A DNA stretch of 64,000 nucleotides from Klebsormidium nitens. Its lineage: Eukaryota; Streptophyta; Klebsormidiophyceae; Klebsormidiales; Klebsormidiaceae. The notes beneath the pieces were generated by a model that saw only the letters and a list, made by a program, of their open reading frames with translations, did not search any database and had not been told where the DNA came from. Position numbers and translations under genes: made by a program. Below are positions 44,470 through 56,052 of the stretch, one piece after another. The stretch is taken from the NCBI GenBank assembly GCA_000708835.1, contig DF237331.1, positions 1 through 64,000 of the forward strand, read 5' to 3'. Position 1 is the stretch's first letter; each line of letters opens with the position of its first letter.

Positions 44470-47400
44470 CTCAGTACACATGTGATTACAAGTAGGTGAA
44501 GAAGAACAATTAAGACATCCATCTTAACACGAGCATCCGCGTTCGACCCATAGACCTTGAAGACGCACCCTCAAATCGGACAGGCGTTGCCAAAGAGCGT
44601 TTTTAGAGAAACATCCAACAAAGGAGCTTCAGGAGCAGCACATTCTAAGTCGACTTCTTCTAAGTTGACAGTCGACTGTGTTGGAGATAAGTTGAAGTAC
44701 TTATCTCCAACACAGACGAGGACAATACGGAACAAGCAGTGCTGCTCAGGCGTCTCGGCGACAAACTTCAACAAATGATGCAGCCCATGGCACCAGTATT
44801 GCGTCCTCTTTGCCACACTGAGGAAAATTGCATAACAGAAACGGTCTCATGGCCGTCATGAGGCCCAGAACGCAGTTACGAGCGTGAATGCTTTCCATAC
44901 CGTTTCACTACAGCTGCGAGTGCGCCTCGACTTTGCATTACGGCTGCGGAAGTTGACAGGACGCAGCCAGCTAGAGGTTGGAAAAGCGGAGCGTATCATT
45001 TGTGCAAAGTCTAGATGTGACACACACAAAATCAAGCGAACTGAACAGCTAACTGATAGCAGGTTCCAGGTTGTGATCATCATGATGATGCCGAGGGAGT
45101 ACCCAAACGATCGAGTGGGCTCTGTGGATAAAACCGATCCGACAGACGTCCTAACCAACACCGACAAGGTGACAGCTTGAAAGCTGCTCAATAAGTCGCA
45201 GTTTGGATCTGTCTTGCTAAAATACGTTGTGCAGCTGATGGCGTAGCTATCGAAGAAAGTAAGGTGTTCCGTCCTCGCCTCACGCGGAATGCGAGAGAAA
45301 CAATTTTAGAAGGTAATAATCGGGTTCCACCATGTACGTTCAAGCCCCTAGGTGGGCTTCTGACCTCTTGCCCATTGACTCGATGAGGCAGCAGATTCTC
45401 CATGCGCTGGGCAAAGCCCGCTACCAGATTAAGTCGCTTATGTGGGCGGGTGCTGCTTGCCTTGGCAGAGACATACTCAGTATGAGACTTCGTAGCTGGC
45501 AATTTTCTGATCGGCTGCAACCAGTATCAACAGCTCCAATTGCAAGAGACCATGTAAAAATCTGAAATAGAACCGTATGCGTGGCTTCAGTACAGGAGCC
45601 GAGATGTTTACGGAAACGTGTGGCGCTGAGCCAAGAGTACAAGCGCCAACTTCTCGACCAGCCTTTCCTTGCCACTCACCACAGGTTAGCGCGACGCGCC
45701 GTACCTTTCTATCACCGATCGTATGGAATAAGAGTGCTGCAATAAGAGCTGTGACAAACGAATCTACTTCGATTTGATCACATCATCAACTTTCCAGTCA
45801 TCTTTAGTAAGTGCATACGGGAAGCGTTGCTAGATGCGGCTTGGATAGTTGACGAGGAAGGTCATCGCCGAAGGTTCCTTCAGCATTAAAATCCGCCTTG
45901 CCACACCGCTTTCAATATACCTACCTCAGCAAGCCGTTCCCTGACGTCTGAAAAGCCAGAAACTTACCAACATGGTGAACCCTTGATTATCTTGGAAGAA
46001 CTTCGATTTCTACCAGAGTGCGTATTATAAGGTGCCTCACACCGGACAGATCCGACATCAAACCGGTGCCAATGTTTTGAAGGCTATTGCGGAAGCTTAT
46101 CGACGGGGACTTGCATGTTTTGTCTAAAACCTTTTAGCGGTCAAGCAAACGGATAGATCAATAATGAAAGTAATCGAAACTCGATTAGGAGCTCAAGACT
46201 GACTCAAGGATGGCCAATGAACTCAACGAACTGCTACCTCATCTGAGCAAGTGGAAGCTAGAGTTCGCGTGCTTCCTTTACATCGAATGCAAACTCACCA
46301 AGGAGACTTGACAGAAAAATTCCTTGAGGCGTGACGGGTCATGGCCAATGTGGAATCTGAACCACAATCTTTTGCAGAGAAGTTTAATTCTAGCCACCAA
46401 GACAGTGCTGCTGCCGTGTGGAGCCGCAATTAGCAAGCAAAGGCGCAGAAATCATATGTGCTCTTAAGCCGCTTCGTATCGCTTTAGAAGACCTCTAAAG
46501 AAACCAAAATGGACAAATTTTAGGTGGACAAGGGGTATCTCCAACTTTGACCGCGAGGCATGTGTTCCCGTGTGAAAAGCTAGAGAGACACCAGACCTTT
46601 GAAACGCTTGTGGGCTCCATGAAAAAGTTTGGAAAGCTCTTTAAGAGTACCACCTGACAACGGACACTGTCAAATTGAACCACTGTATAACTTCGTCCTT
46701 CCATCACCACTCAACGCAAACAGAAATATATATTGCGCTTCTTCAGCCGCGCCACTTGTATCAGACCAGAGGTATTCTCTGACACGCACTTTACTCGATT
46801 GATTCAATAATTATGCTTTCCGAGCAGAAGGTGGTAATGTCCAGTGGATCATTCTCCACCAATCTCATTCGTTATAAAAACAGGAAAAATGATGGACATA
46901 ACAGCTGGCTCGAGGATCAACGCGCCGGTGCTTGTTCATGGCGCTTCTATGTACTTGAGCGTGGCGCCATCTGGATGTCATCCTGGCCAGTCGACGAACG
47001 TTTACAAGTTCCGGTTCTGACAAACAATTTCATACTGAGCTTAGGCTTTCGGCTGCTGGAAAGGTAGTCGTGCCAAGCATGCATGACACCTTACGTACAC
47101 GAAGTGCAAAGCGATCCGAGCGTTCCCAGTCGATTGCAAGTGCCCAAACGAAGGACTACAAGACACCGGCCAGAAAACCATCTCGGAGACGAAAGGGTGG
47201 AAAGATCCGTCCACTTGAAAGCAAAGCCCACTTACACCGCTTATCGTATAAACTCAGATCACAAGCTAAAGACTGGTGATGCGGGCCATGGCACCAGATT
47301 AGCGTCCTCCTGGCTTCAATCTTCAAACGTTTGTGTACAGTCCTCTCTTCTTCGTACGAAGCCTGCCACATATTCAGGTATGATTCCACCAAGCACTTGC

Positions 47401-48100
47401 AAAGTTCAGAAGATGGGCTAAATCGAGCTTGCAACAGACAAAGAAGCGCGCGTATGATGAGATCCAGAGCCTGCTTTAGGATTTAAATTGCCCGAGAATC
47501 ACTCAAAATCTTTACGACAACACAACCAGGCGGGAGCTCAATTGAAACCTTGATGACAACACATTCAGGCAAATGGGCGGACTCCGTAGACCCGGAGCAA
47601 GATATATCGGAGATTCACTAGCAGAATCGAACTTGGATTGTCAAACTCGGCTCTGGAGTCGCCGGGATTTCAATCCGAAACTAAAGCGTTGATACTAGCG
47701 GTGGCCTATGGGGCCAGCGCCCTTGAGTCGAGCAGCCTTCCTTGCCGCCTCCGTAGGAAACTCAACGTTACGCTCATGGTTTACGGAAGGGTGAATTCTC
47801 ATCTAGAAGGCCGGGAGTGGCGAGATCGAAGTCCCTCAACTAAAGCCGCAACCAAGTGGCCGTTCTATAAGCAACTTATTAATTGGACGTGTGTGATGAA
47901 TTTCACCCTCAGCACCGTGCAAGGTATGATGAACGAACAGAGGGAATTACTTTTGTAGCCTCTTAAGACGCGCATATGGCTCACGGATCGAGGAGGGCGA
48001 GCGCCTTGTCTAGCCTTTCCATGCCCCATTATGCGCCTAGCAGAACTTACCACGGATTAATGGGTACTGGAGAGCAACTTCTGAAGACATAATAGTGGAA
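44470..48100. repeat. Large duplicated block, copy 2 of about 4 kb
   Basis: Partner of 36480-40500. Its upstream side (43830-44450) also aligns with the flanks of the outer retrotransposon, so this region serves as the empty-site paralogue of that insertion. Confidence 0.8.
44676..44715. repeat. Inverted repeat, 17-bp arms, 6-bp loop
   Basis: CTGTGTTGGAGATAAGT at 44676-44692 is perfectly complementary to 44699-44715 around the loop TGAAGT. The duplicated partner near 36.68 kb has no such arm, so the hairpin is younger than the duplication. Confidence 0.85.
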
Positions 48101-49686
48101 AAAGTCAGGCAGGTTTAGGAGCCTCCTCCAGAAGCACTGTGTTTGGGAGGCGCAGCTTAGATCAATTGAAGATGGTATGGAGCTTTCTGCCGGAGGCTTT
48201 TCTTGGCAGCACTCCAAGCTAAGATCAGCATTGCCACGCCTTTAGCCTAGTCTATAGCGACCCCAATCTTGAAAGCACCATGTCGACGTGGTAAAATAAA
48301 ACCTACCCTCCGAGTTCCTACCAGATTAACAGAGCGAATTTGAGATGCATGAGATCAATCTTACCCAACGTACACATAACCTACGCAGTGAACTTATACA
48401 CGTTTGCGGAAGCGGGCGACAAACCACCGAGCTGAGCCCGGCAGGGCCACGCCAAGAGACAAGAAGACTTTGTAACCTCTCAAATCGTAGAAACGAATGA
48501 AACTACACCGGAACGCATGCCGTGCAGCGCATTTCGAGCATGCGAGACACTCTCAGCGGCTCGAAGCCTCGTTTGATGACGGCCCAACAACTTCACTAAA
48601 CCAGCTTTCATTTTCAGCCCCGCTTTCAGACAGTTCCAAGAGCTTGCGTGGTTGGTGCAAAAACATGACGGATCCACGGAGCCAATAGTGATAAAGGCGA
48701 TACATAAGCCGCGGACAAGCTGTGAAAATTTCGAAACATAGAACGCAACCTGTACTGAAGTACTTACTTGTCTGCGCGACGTCAAATCCAATCACGCCGA
48801 ATTGAGACGTACATGCGAGTGAGACCTGGAGGTGTTGTAAGGGACGACGACGAGCGTAATCTTGATTGGTCGATAAACCAACTTTTCGTTAGACGCCACT
48901 GTGTCCGGTGGATCATCCACCCAAAAGTTCTTTTGTGCTGAATGGCACGAAGAGGACGGAAGTCTGTCGGGGCAGCATCTGGCTCGGGGAATCATCCTGA
49001 ATGTGACGTGATCAAGAACACCAGCGCCACAGTGATGTCATCCTTGCCATTCGATTGGATATGACGTAACCCAAAAGTCACGACAAAGTCATCGCAGGAT
49101 CGCCAGGAAGGAGAAGCCGACAAACAGGAAAAGCACAAACAAAAAAGCCGCGTGGCTCAGACGAACACTGAACGGTAACGTCTGCCGCCCATGGCACCTC
49201 GTTAGCGTCCTCTCGGCCGCAAAGTAGAGCCCAAAACTTGTCGGAACCTTCTTCCAGGGGTTCTAGTACGAGCCCCAAATCGTATCGGGAACGTTGTTGA
49301 GGCTGCAAATTGTTCGTAATTCGGCAGAGCATTTCTTTTCGAGGAAAAGCCGTCGAGCGAGTTATACGAGCTGGGTTCTTAATTCTGTTGTGCACCCTAA
49401 GGGCGCTGTCATCTATGCTGCAACGCCAACATCCTGAGCAAGATATGGAATTTTACACGCTTGGGAAGAGAAGCTGGGACCGAGCCAGAGAGACCCCACC
49501 TGAATGACAGACAGGTGAGATGAGAAACAAGATTCCCTTGTCTTATTTATCCTCGCAATCAAGGCGGCCCCCGTGATAACCAGGACGATGAGGGGTACAG
49601 AACAAAAGCTGGGCTTCGTCAAACTGGTATTGCTTCATGCAAATGCTGCGTCGCAGGAAGATGTCAACTCGACAGGCTTCCTCGAG

Positions 49687-49734
49687 AACCGTTTCATATC
49701 TGCCTCCGACAACCGTTTCATATCTGCCTCCGCG
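49687..49734. repeat. Two-copy 24-bp tandem repeat
   Basis: 49687-49710 and 49711-49734 both read AACCGTTTCATATCTGCCTC plus four bases (CGAC or CGCG), differing only near the end. It is a recent local duplication. Confidence 0.9.
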
Positions 49735-50685
49735 AGGGCAACCATTCCGACTCGTCAAACAAGGCGCTTGGATATTTGAAAGTAGAGAGGCTGGCTATTG
49801 AGAGTGCCAGGGAATAATGAGACGAAAGAAAGGGGCGGATTGTGAGAACGCTAACTAAGATCGGTTGACCAGTCATGGCTCAGGAATTACAAAGAGCAGC
49901 AACTTTGATGCGGGTTAAAGCACCACTTACATGCCCTCTCAGCCAGATTCCTCGTATCTCCTCCATGAAGGGACTACCTTCAAAAGCAAGCGAAAGCGAC
50001 GATAACCAAAATGGCCAAAAACGGAGTGCTCACACTCGCTTTGCAAGTACCTAGGATACGACACCAAGTCCTGTTTTGTAGCCTGCTTTTGCTGCTGGAC
50101 CATTCCGAGTGTTAGAGTTCTTTCCGCGATCATGCATATGAGACCACTGACCCATATATTAACGTGGTAAATGGCATCTTTCAAATCTCGGAACCGGCGT
50201 GTGCCATGCACAAAGAAAGGACTCGCAACTTTCCGGTAGCGATGAAAAAATTTGTGGGCGCCTGGAAGAAGAGCCCTTCTGCAATAAGGGCCCCTTATAC
50301 ACACGACTACTGCCTCTTCATTGGTACATCCCTGGCTTGGCATGATTATCAGGTCCTCCGGCAAAATTCGACGTTATCGCAGTTTTCTCAGCCGCACTGA
50401 GACCAATGTCCCATATAGTCTGGAGGTATGACATGGAACGACAACGACGTCCCTATTTTACCTGGTCGATTCCCATCTCCTCTGATCACAACACCAATTC
50501 ATTTGGGTGTGGCGGTCCATCCGCGCAATATTGTTGGGCTAGACGGCTTCAAGAGGACAGACATGGGTCATGCAGTAGCTAGCTCGGGGAATTGAAGCGT
50601 CGTCCTACCACTTGTGGCGCGCCCGGCTCTTTCACAACGGCGCCATTTGGAAGCTTTAATTATATCCTTGCCAATCGACCTGACG

Positions 50686-50719
50686 AACAAATGCTGAACA
50701 TCGATGTTCAGCATTTGTT
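50686..50719. repeat. 34-bp perfect palindrome
   Basis: The two 17-bp arms meet at CATCGATG with no loop; the left arm begins AACAAATGCTGAACATC. Only one base separates it from the next palindrome. Confidence 0.9.
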
Positions 50720-50720
50720 G

Positions 50721-50770
50721 TACAACTGAAATTGGCAAAAGCTGATCAGCTTTTGCCAATTTCAGTTGTA
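50721..50770. repeat. 50-bp perfect palindrome
   Basis: The two 25-bp arms meet at GCTGATCAGC with no loop; the left arm begins TACAACTGAAATTGGC. It lies within a B-module repeat unit and its arms are not seen in the related units. Confidence 0.9.
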
Positions 50771-50989
50771 AAAAGAATCATATGCTGCTTTCAAAGTCTT
50801 TGTGCCAAGCGCAAAACGCTTTTGGTTGATACGAGTCGACTCGAGCAGATCTCCATGGATTATCGTAGGTGCCCAGTACGGAAAATCGTTGACGCAGGGA
50901 TATTACCCTGCGGAGCGACTGAAAGAGAACGTCGAGCGAAGAGGTCGACTCGAAGTCGTGGCTCGGACGTGTCAAATGTGCAGGACAAT

Positions 50990-53700
50990 GATATGAGGTC
51001 TATGTGGCCCAACATAGCAGCATAGTAGCGTCCTCCTGGCACGAGACGTAATCAAACGTACACAGAACCCCTCTCCTGGAGGTTCTCGCGAGCCTCCATG
51101 ACAATTTCGAGTCGTCTTAAGTAGATGATTGCTAGCGGAGCTGCAGAACTCGGATTTGGGCACAGCTTGCCGCATAACAGGAAGCGGCGCGTAGTATGAC
51201 GCGAGCTTGCGTTCGGCTTGTAGTGCCCTGCCTGCCCTTTCGAAACATGAGCAGCAAACACTTGGACAAGATTCGTTTTGGTGTAAACCAAGTGGTACAT
51301 TCCAGCAAAAGGTGGTACGACAGGGTTATCTGGACCTTCCGACTCGGTAAAACTGGACGAGCCAGGGAGAATCAAACTCTACTCGTCTGTACATTTCCTG
51401 AACGAAAGGCAGAGCTGGAGAGAAATGCCCGGATCTCACGCCATCAGAGTGATGTCGACGCCCTCGATCGGCAGATTTGACTCAGCTTACGCAAGTCGGG
51501 CGCTGATTAGGGGCTTAATACTCAGGTATGATTCGTTGAAGCCGTTAGATAGATGGTTATCAGCCCAGTAAGCAATCTGTGACGAAGCCTTTGGAAGAAC
51601 TTTACAGCGTATGTCCGTCTGTGCCCAAACCCGCAATACTATAGAATGGGATCACCTCCGAAGGAGCAACTTCACGTACAATCGCCTTCAAACATAGATT
51701 CCGTACGCCTTGATTCAAAAGCCTACAAAGACAGCGGCTTTGAAGCAAGAACTGGCTCAAGGGAACGACACCAGAAGGACACTGCCTCTGATTCTCGTGT
51801 ATCAAAAGTGGCAGCAATTATGCTCCTTGCCAGTCGATTAGGACGAACGGTGAACAAGCTCGGCTTCTGGGCACCGCTTACGTGGGGAGGTCTCCATACT
51901 GACCATGTAAGATCAGGCGAACTAGATCATGCCTAGTGTGGTGATCTTGTGACGAATTAAAAAGGTGCTCAAAGCTTGATCTACTTCAATCGACGAAGGG
52001 CCGTGCAAAGGTAGCACTTGCTTGCTCGCGGCTTAGACGGATACAGAGAAAGTCTGATGCGGCTAGCCCATGGCACCAGATCAACGTCGTCTTCTTGACC
52101 AGTACGAGAACACCCAAACAGTGTCCTGAAGTATCTCCGGCCACCTTTTTTACACGCCCTCGAGTCTGTGGGGCCCGCCAAGGCCAGCGACTTTACTAGC
52201 CTTTCCCGCATCTGCAGAAACGCAAGGATCTGCCCTGCGGCGCAACAGAAGAAAACGTCGGGCAAAGAGGGGAAGCGCGGACGTCTTCATCACGTCGTGT
52301 GGCTCGGACGAGTCAACATACGTGCTGCAGAAATTAACGATTGCTCGATCATGGGCCCATCATGAAATTATAGTATGATTGGCGTTTTCCTGGCTCGACA
52401 CATTCAAACTTACAGAGAACCCTCCCCTGAATGCTTCTCACTAAGTTCACAGCGATCTCGAGTAACTGTAAGTTGCTGTATTCCAGCGCATGAGCTGCAA
52501 ATGTCACTCGGGCACAGCTTGCCGCAGAAGACGAGGCCGCATGTAGTATGACGCGTTTTGCTTTTGGCTAAGGGTGCCCGAACTTCTCTTTAGAACCTGG
52601 GCAGCAAGCCACTGGACGCGATTCGTTTTCGTGTAAACAAAGTACAGGTACGTTCAAGAAAAAGAAGGGTAGGAAAGGGTCATCTTAGGCTGGACCTTCC
52701 GACTGCCAGCCGGCTTGGTAAACTGGAAGAGATGCCAGCCAGGAAGCACAAACACTCTTCCAAGCACGTTTGACGGTACGTTCCTGAACAATAGGCAGAG
52801 CTGAAGACAAATACCCGGAGCTCGCGCCGTCGAAGTCATGTCGACGTTCTCGCTCGGCAGACTCGACTCAGCTTACGCAAGTCGGGCCTGTAGGGGCCTG
52901 ATTCTTGAGTAATGAATCGTTCAAGATGTTAGATGGTGTGTGAGGCCACTAAGCAATGTGATGAAGCCTTTGAAAGAACTTGACAACGCGTGTGAGTCTG
53001 TGCCCAAATCCGCAATACTTTAGAATAGGATCACCTCCGGAGTAGGAATTTCAAGTACGACTGCCTTCAAACATAGGCTCCGTGCGCTGGCACGGACTCA
53101 ACAGCCTACAAAGAAAGCTACTTTTAACCAAGAACTGGCTCAAGGGATCGGCACCGATGGGATACTATCTTTGATTCTTGTGTATCAGAAGTGGCACCAG
53201 TCGAAATATGCTCCTTGCCAGTCGATGAGGGCAAACGGTGGGAAAAGCTCGGCTTCTGGGCACCGCTTACGTGGTGAGGTCTTCGTACTGACCACTGAGA
53301 ATCAGGCGAAGTACACGAAGCGCCCATTGTTTATGATTTCACAAAGAAGGGGCTCGAAAGTCGATGTATTTTGAAACGACATCAGAGAGCCTTGCAGGAA
53401 AAGACTCGCTCGCTCGCGGCTCAGGTCGGAGAAGAGTGACTTCATGCTGCTCATGGCACCATGGCACCAGATCAACGTCGTCGTCTTGGCCACGAGACAA
53501 AAAGCCAAACAGTCAATAACTGAAGTTTCTCCGGGAACCGTTTCTACGAACCTGTTGCCTCGAATCAATCTGTCCTTGGACCCCAAAGAATGGGTATCGG
53601 ACACCGTCAGGTTGCAGCTGCCATAAGCCGAGCGCTTCGGAAGCGAACCTGCCCCGAACCTGCTTTTTCAAGACCAGACACGCATCGACCGGGCTCGATT
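50990..53700. repeat. Tandem duplication of about 1.38 kb
   Basis: Units about 50990-52370 and 52370-53700. GGGCACAGCTTGCCGCA is at 51159 and 52510, GATCACCTCCG at 51650 and 53029, and CCATGGCACCAGATCAACGT at 52069 and 53457. Each unit has one A and one B module. Confidence 0.75.
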
Positions 53701-55000
53701 GGTGAAAGCACCGGCCAAATGAGAGTATACAGATCCTATTCCGCTTCGGCGCTTTGATAATCCCACTGGGCTCGGTGAATGAACGAGCAGTCAGCAAGGC
53801 ACCACCAGTCCACCATACATTCTCGAACGGTTTCGCAGCACTGCGCTCATAATCGGAAACAATCACAAGCCGGCCGTAACACGTCGATGCAGGCTCTGCA
53901 TAGAGCGATTGCTGGACAGAGCGATGGCTTGACAGGGCAACTTGTGAAGGATGCGGGTCAGCATGCATCTATGCCTTGATAATGATATCGATCGAGAAGT
54001 AAGAGACACAAAAGCATGACGTACAGGGAACGCCCACTCGTTAGGACTCTGACAATAGCTTTTCCGGCCTTAGGTTTCGGGTGGCGCGAGTGATCCCGGC
54101 CTTTTGTGTTGCATGCATACTTGGCAGATAGTTTGAGTGGCTGTATCCTGGAAGCCTTTAAAATAAGTCGCGACTGTATTTCAGAATGAGTGACAGAGCC
54201 CCGGGTCACCCCCGGATGGACTCGCATAAGTGGCATCACGTAAATTCGGGCTGCCCGGATATCTGGCGGGCGGTGGAGCCAGCGCCGTTTGATCAACCAC
54301 CTGTCCTTGCCACCTTAAGTTAGACATTGAGACCTAATGAGCGCGCTGATCTTTTTCTCCCGACGCAGCTTGAAAGTGCAATTCCAAGTCAAAAGGCTGA
54401 ACCGCCTGGTTGAAGCGGGAGCTTCTCGTCTTTGAAAAAACCCGTCGGCTTTCTTTTGTGTACGGTTGAAGTTCACAACAGAAACGGTTGCTGATTGAAG
54501 CTGATCAAGCCTTGATTGCTTGCATGCCAGGAGCGACTACTAGATCTATCCTGATTCATGCCTGATCGAAGGCAGGCACATAATGGAGGACAGACTGCAA
54601 TAACCCCCATAAGCGGGCATGAAACGTGCGTGGACACGATTGTATCACAATGGGGCCCAGATTGGTCGGCCAGGTCTTTCGAATCCTTCGACTCATGATC
54701 TGCTCGTCGATCCGTCAATGTTAAGGTTTGGGTTCTACTAAGTGTGCCCTTCCCAAGCTTTAAAAGCTCCCGGCCGTTTGAGACTGAGACCGACTTTGAA
54801 GGTACCTTAGTTGTACGACCTAAATGATGCATGCTGAAGGGTGACCGAACCAGGCCATGAAGCGTTGGTAAAGGTGGAGCTCGGACTCATCAGATTGAAA
54901 GTTGGACGCTTGCAGCCTTTCCCCTAGGGCCCGCACACGTTGCGATCCCCCTTGCCACCAATTAAAACACACCTGGAAGATCGAAAACCTCTTCAAGTGA

Positions 55001-55851
55001 CTATGACGGTAAGCCATGACACTTTGCCAGACCCATATGGTAAAGCGTTGAAGTTTTGGGCCCTTACGCAATAATGATCCGTACATACCGAAGAAAGAAA
55101 CCGCGAGCGGCTTCAAAAGAGGGTGCGCCAACGAGCTCATGAGAAAATAAACTTCTCGAATTCCACGGGTGTTGTCACGAGCTAGCTGCCAAGAATGATC
55201 GGATGGTCACCCCACTGCCATCGACAACACTCGGTCTCAAGGGCCAAGAAAATTCAGCTTTCAAGCTCAAACGCCGGCTGGTTCCAGTCCAAGTCAAGGC
55301 GACAGGACCGTCAAAGATGCCGCAATGCCTCTAAACGCCAGCTGGAAATTGGCCGTTTAACAAAGCAGACTCTTCTTCACAAGGGGAAGCAGAGCACCAA
55401 CCTAACATCAACAATCCTTTCAATCCAAGTTACGCTGCCACTATTTCACAAAGAAAAAAGCAAGAGCTGAGGATCCAATGCAAAGCGATAGCGGATCTGT
55501 GACATAGGAGGAGCAGTGCCTCCTTGAAAAGCAGGCGCTCCGTCTCTTCATCATTCCCGGTCCCTTATCAATCTCGCCGATCGAGTGGCCTGACGGGCGG
55601 CTAGTGGTGCAAACAAAGTCATTCAAATTCCACAAAAAAGACTGCCGTTGTGCAAAAAAGACTCAAATTCCCACTCGGTCGCCTGAGACCTCGCACAAGA
55701 CGGACTTTCCAAACACATGCTCAGAACCTCCATATGTGCGTGTCAAAAGAGACATTGGGCCAAAGCTCCCACTTAAGACGGCATCAAGTGCAGGTTCGAA
55801 GATGGGAAGGGCTCGATATTTGACAGATTCTTACAAACGGACTGTGGCTAC
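55001..55851. other. Gene-free stretch downstream of importin gene
   Basis: It should hold the 3' untranslated region and polyadenylation site of the minus-strand importin gene. No other feature was recognised. Confidence 0.4.
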
Positions 55852-56052
55852 TTAAAGGGACCCCATGACGTTACTCAGTGCGCTTGCTTGTTCTGGTGGC
55901 AAAGCTGCTAGAGTCGGTTGTAGATGTGCTTGATATCTAGCCTGCAGGCTTTTCAGGGCGACTCCTACGCCTTTCTTGATCTCTTCGTCTATGCTATCCT
56001 CGACTACGGTTTGACCAAACACACTAACTATCTGCGGGATCAGCGGCGCTAC
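55852..56052 (-). CDS. Importin last exon
   Basis: Starts after TTCTTGCAG and reads VAPLIPQIVSVFGQTVVED to SNVMGSL and TAA; 67 codons including stop, phase 0. It matches the C-terminal helices of importin-5. Confidence 0.8.
   Translation of the reverse strand, partial: VAPLIPQIVSVFGQTVVEDSIDEEIKKGVGVALKSLQARYQAHLQPTLAALPPEQASALSNVMGSL

Larger units (their letters stand above)
36464..55000. repeat. Decayed higher-order repeat field, right part
   Basis: This continues the left field. Type A modules start near 36758, 39225, 42583, 43060, 44745, 47228, 49152, 49874, 50958, 52297 and 53428. Type B lies near 38952, 40899, 42304, 46965, 49023, 50640, 51810 and 53190. Type C lies near 37608, 40097, 43860, 45620, 47715 and 54280. 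All are in direct orientation. Several A copies are open on the minus strand through an ARRTLIWCHGPHH-like peptide, for example near 24.5, 47.3 and 53.5 kb. Open frames are mostly short and shifted between copies. I saw no intact gene in it. The right limit is uncertain. Confidence 0.6.

Noticed and set aside
9405-55000. TGGCTCAG motifs as tRNA or SINE A-boxes
   Set aside because: TGGCTCAG resembles a tRNA A-box, but no B-box (GGTTCGANTCC) at the right distance and no cloverleaf was found in the copies examined.
9405-55000. CRISPR-like array
   Set aside because: Repeats are long, diverged and irregular, with no short identical repeats separated by unique spacers; the context is eukaryotic.
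54820-55140. 106-aa minus-strand open frame
   Set aside because: No recognisable motif, no homology visible to neighbouring copies, and length within chance for this region.
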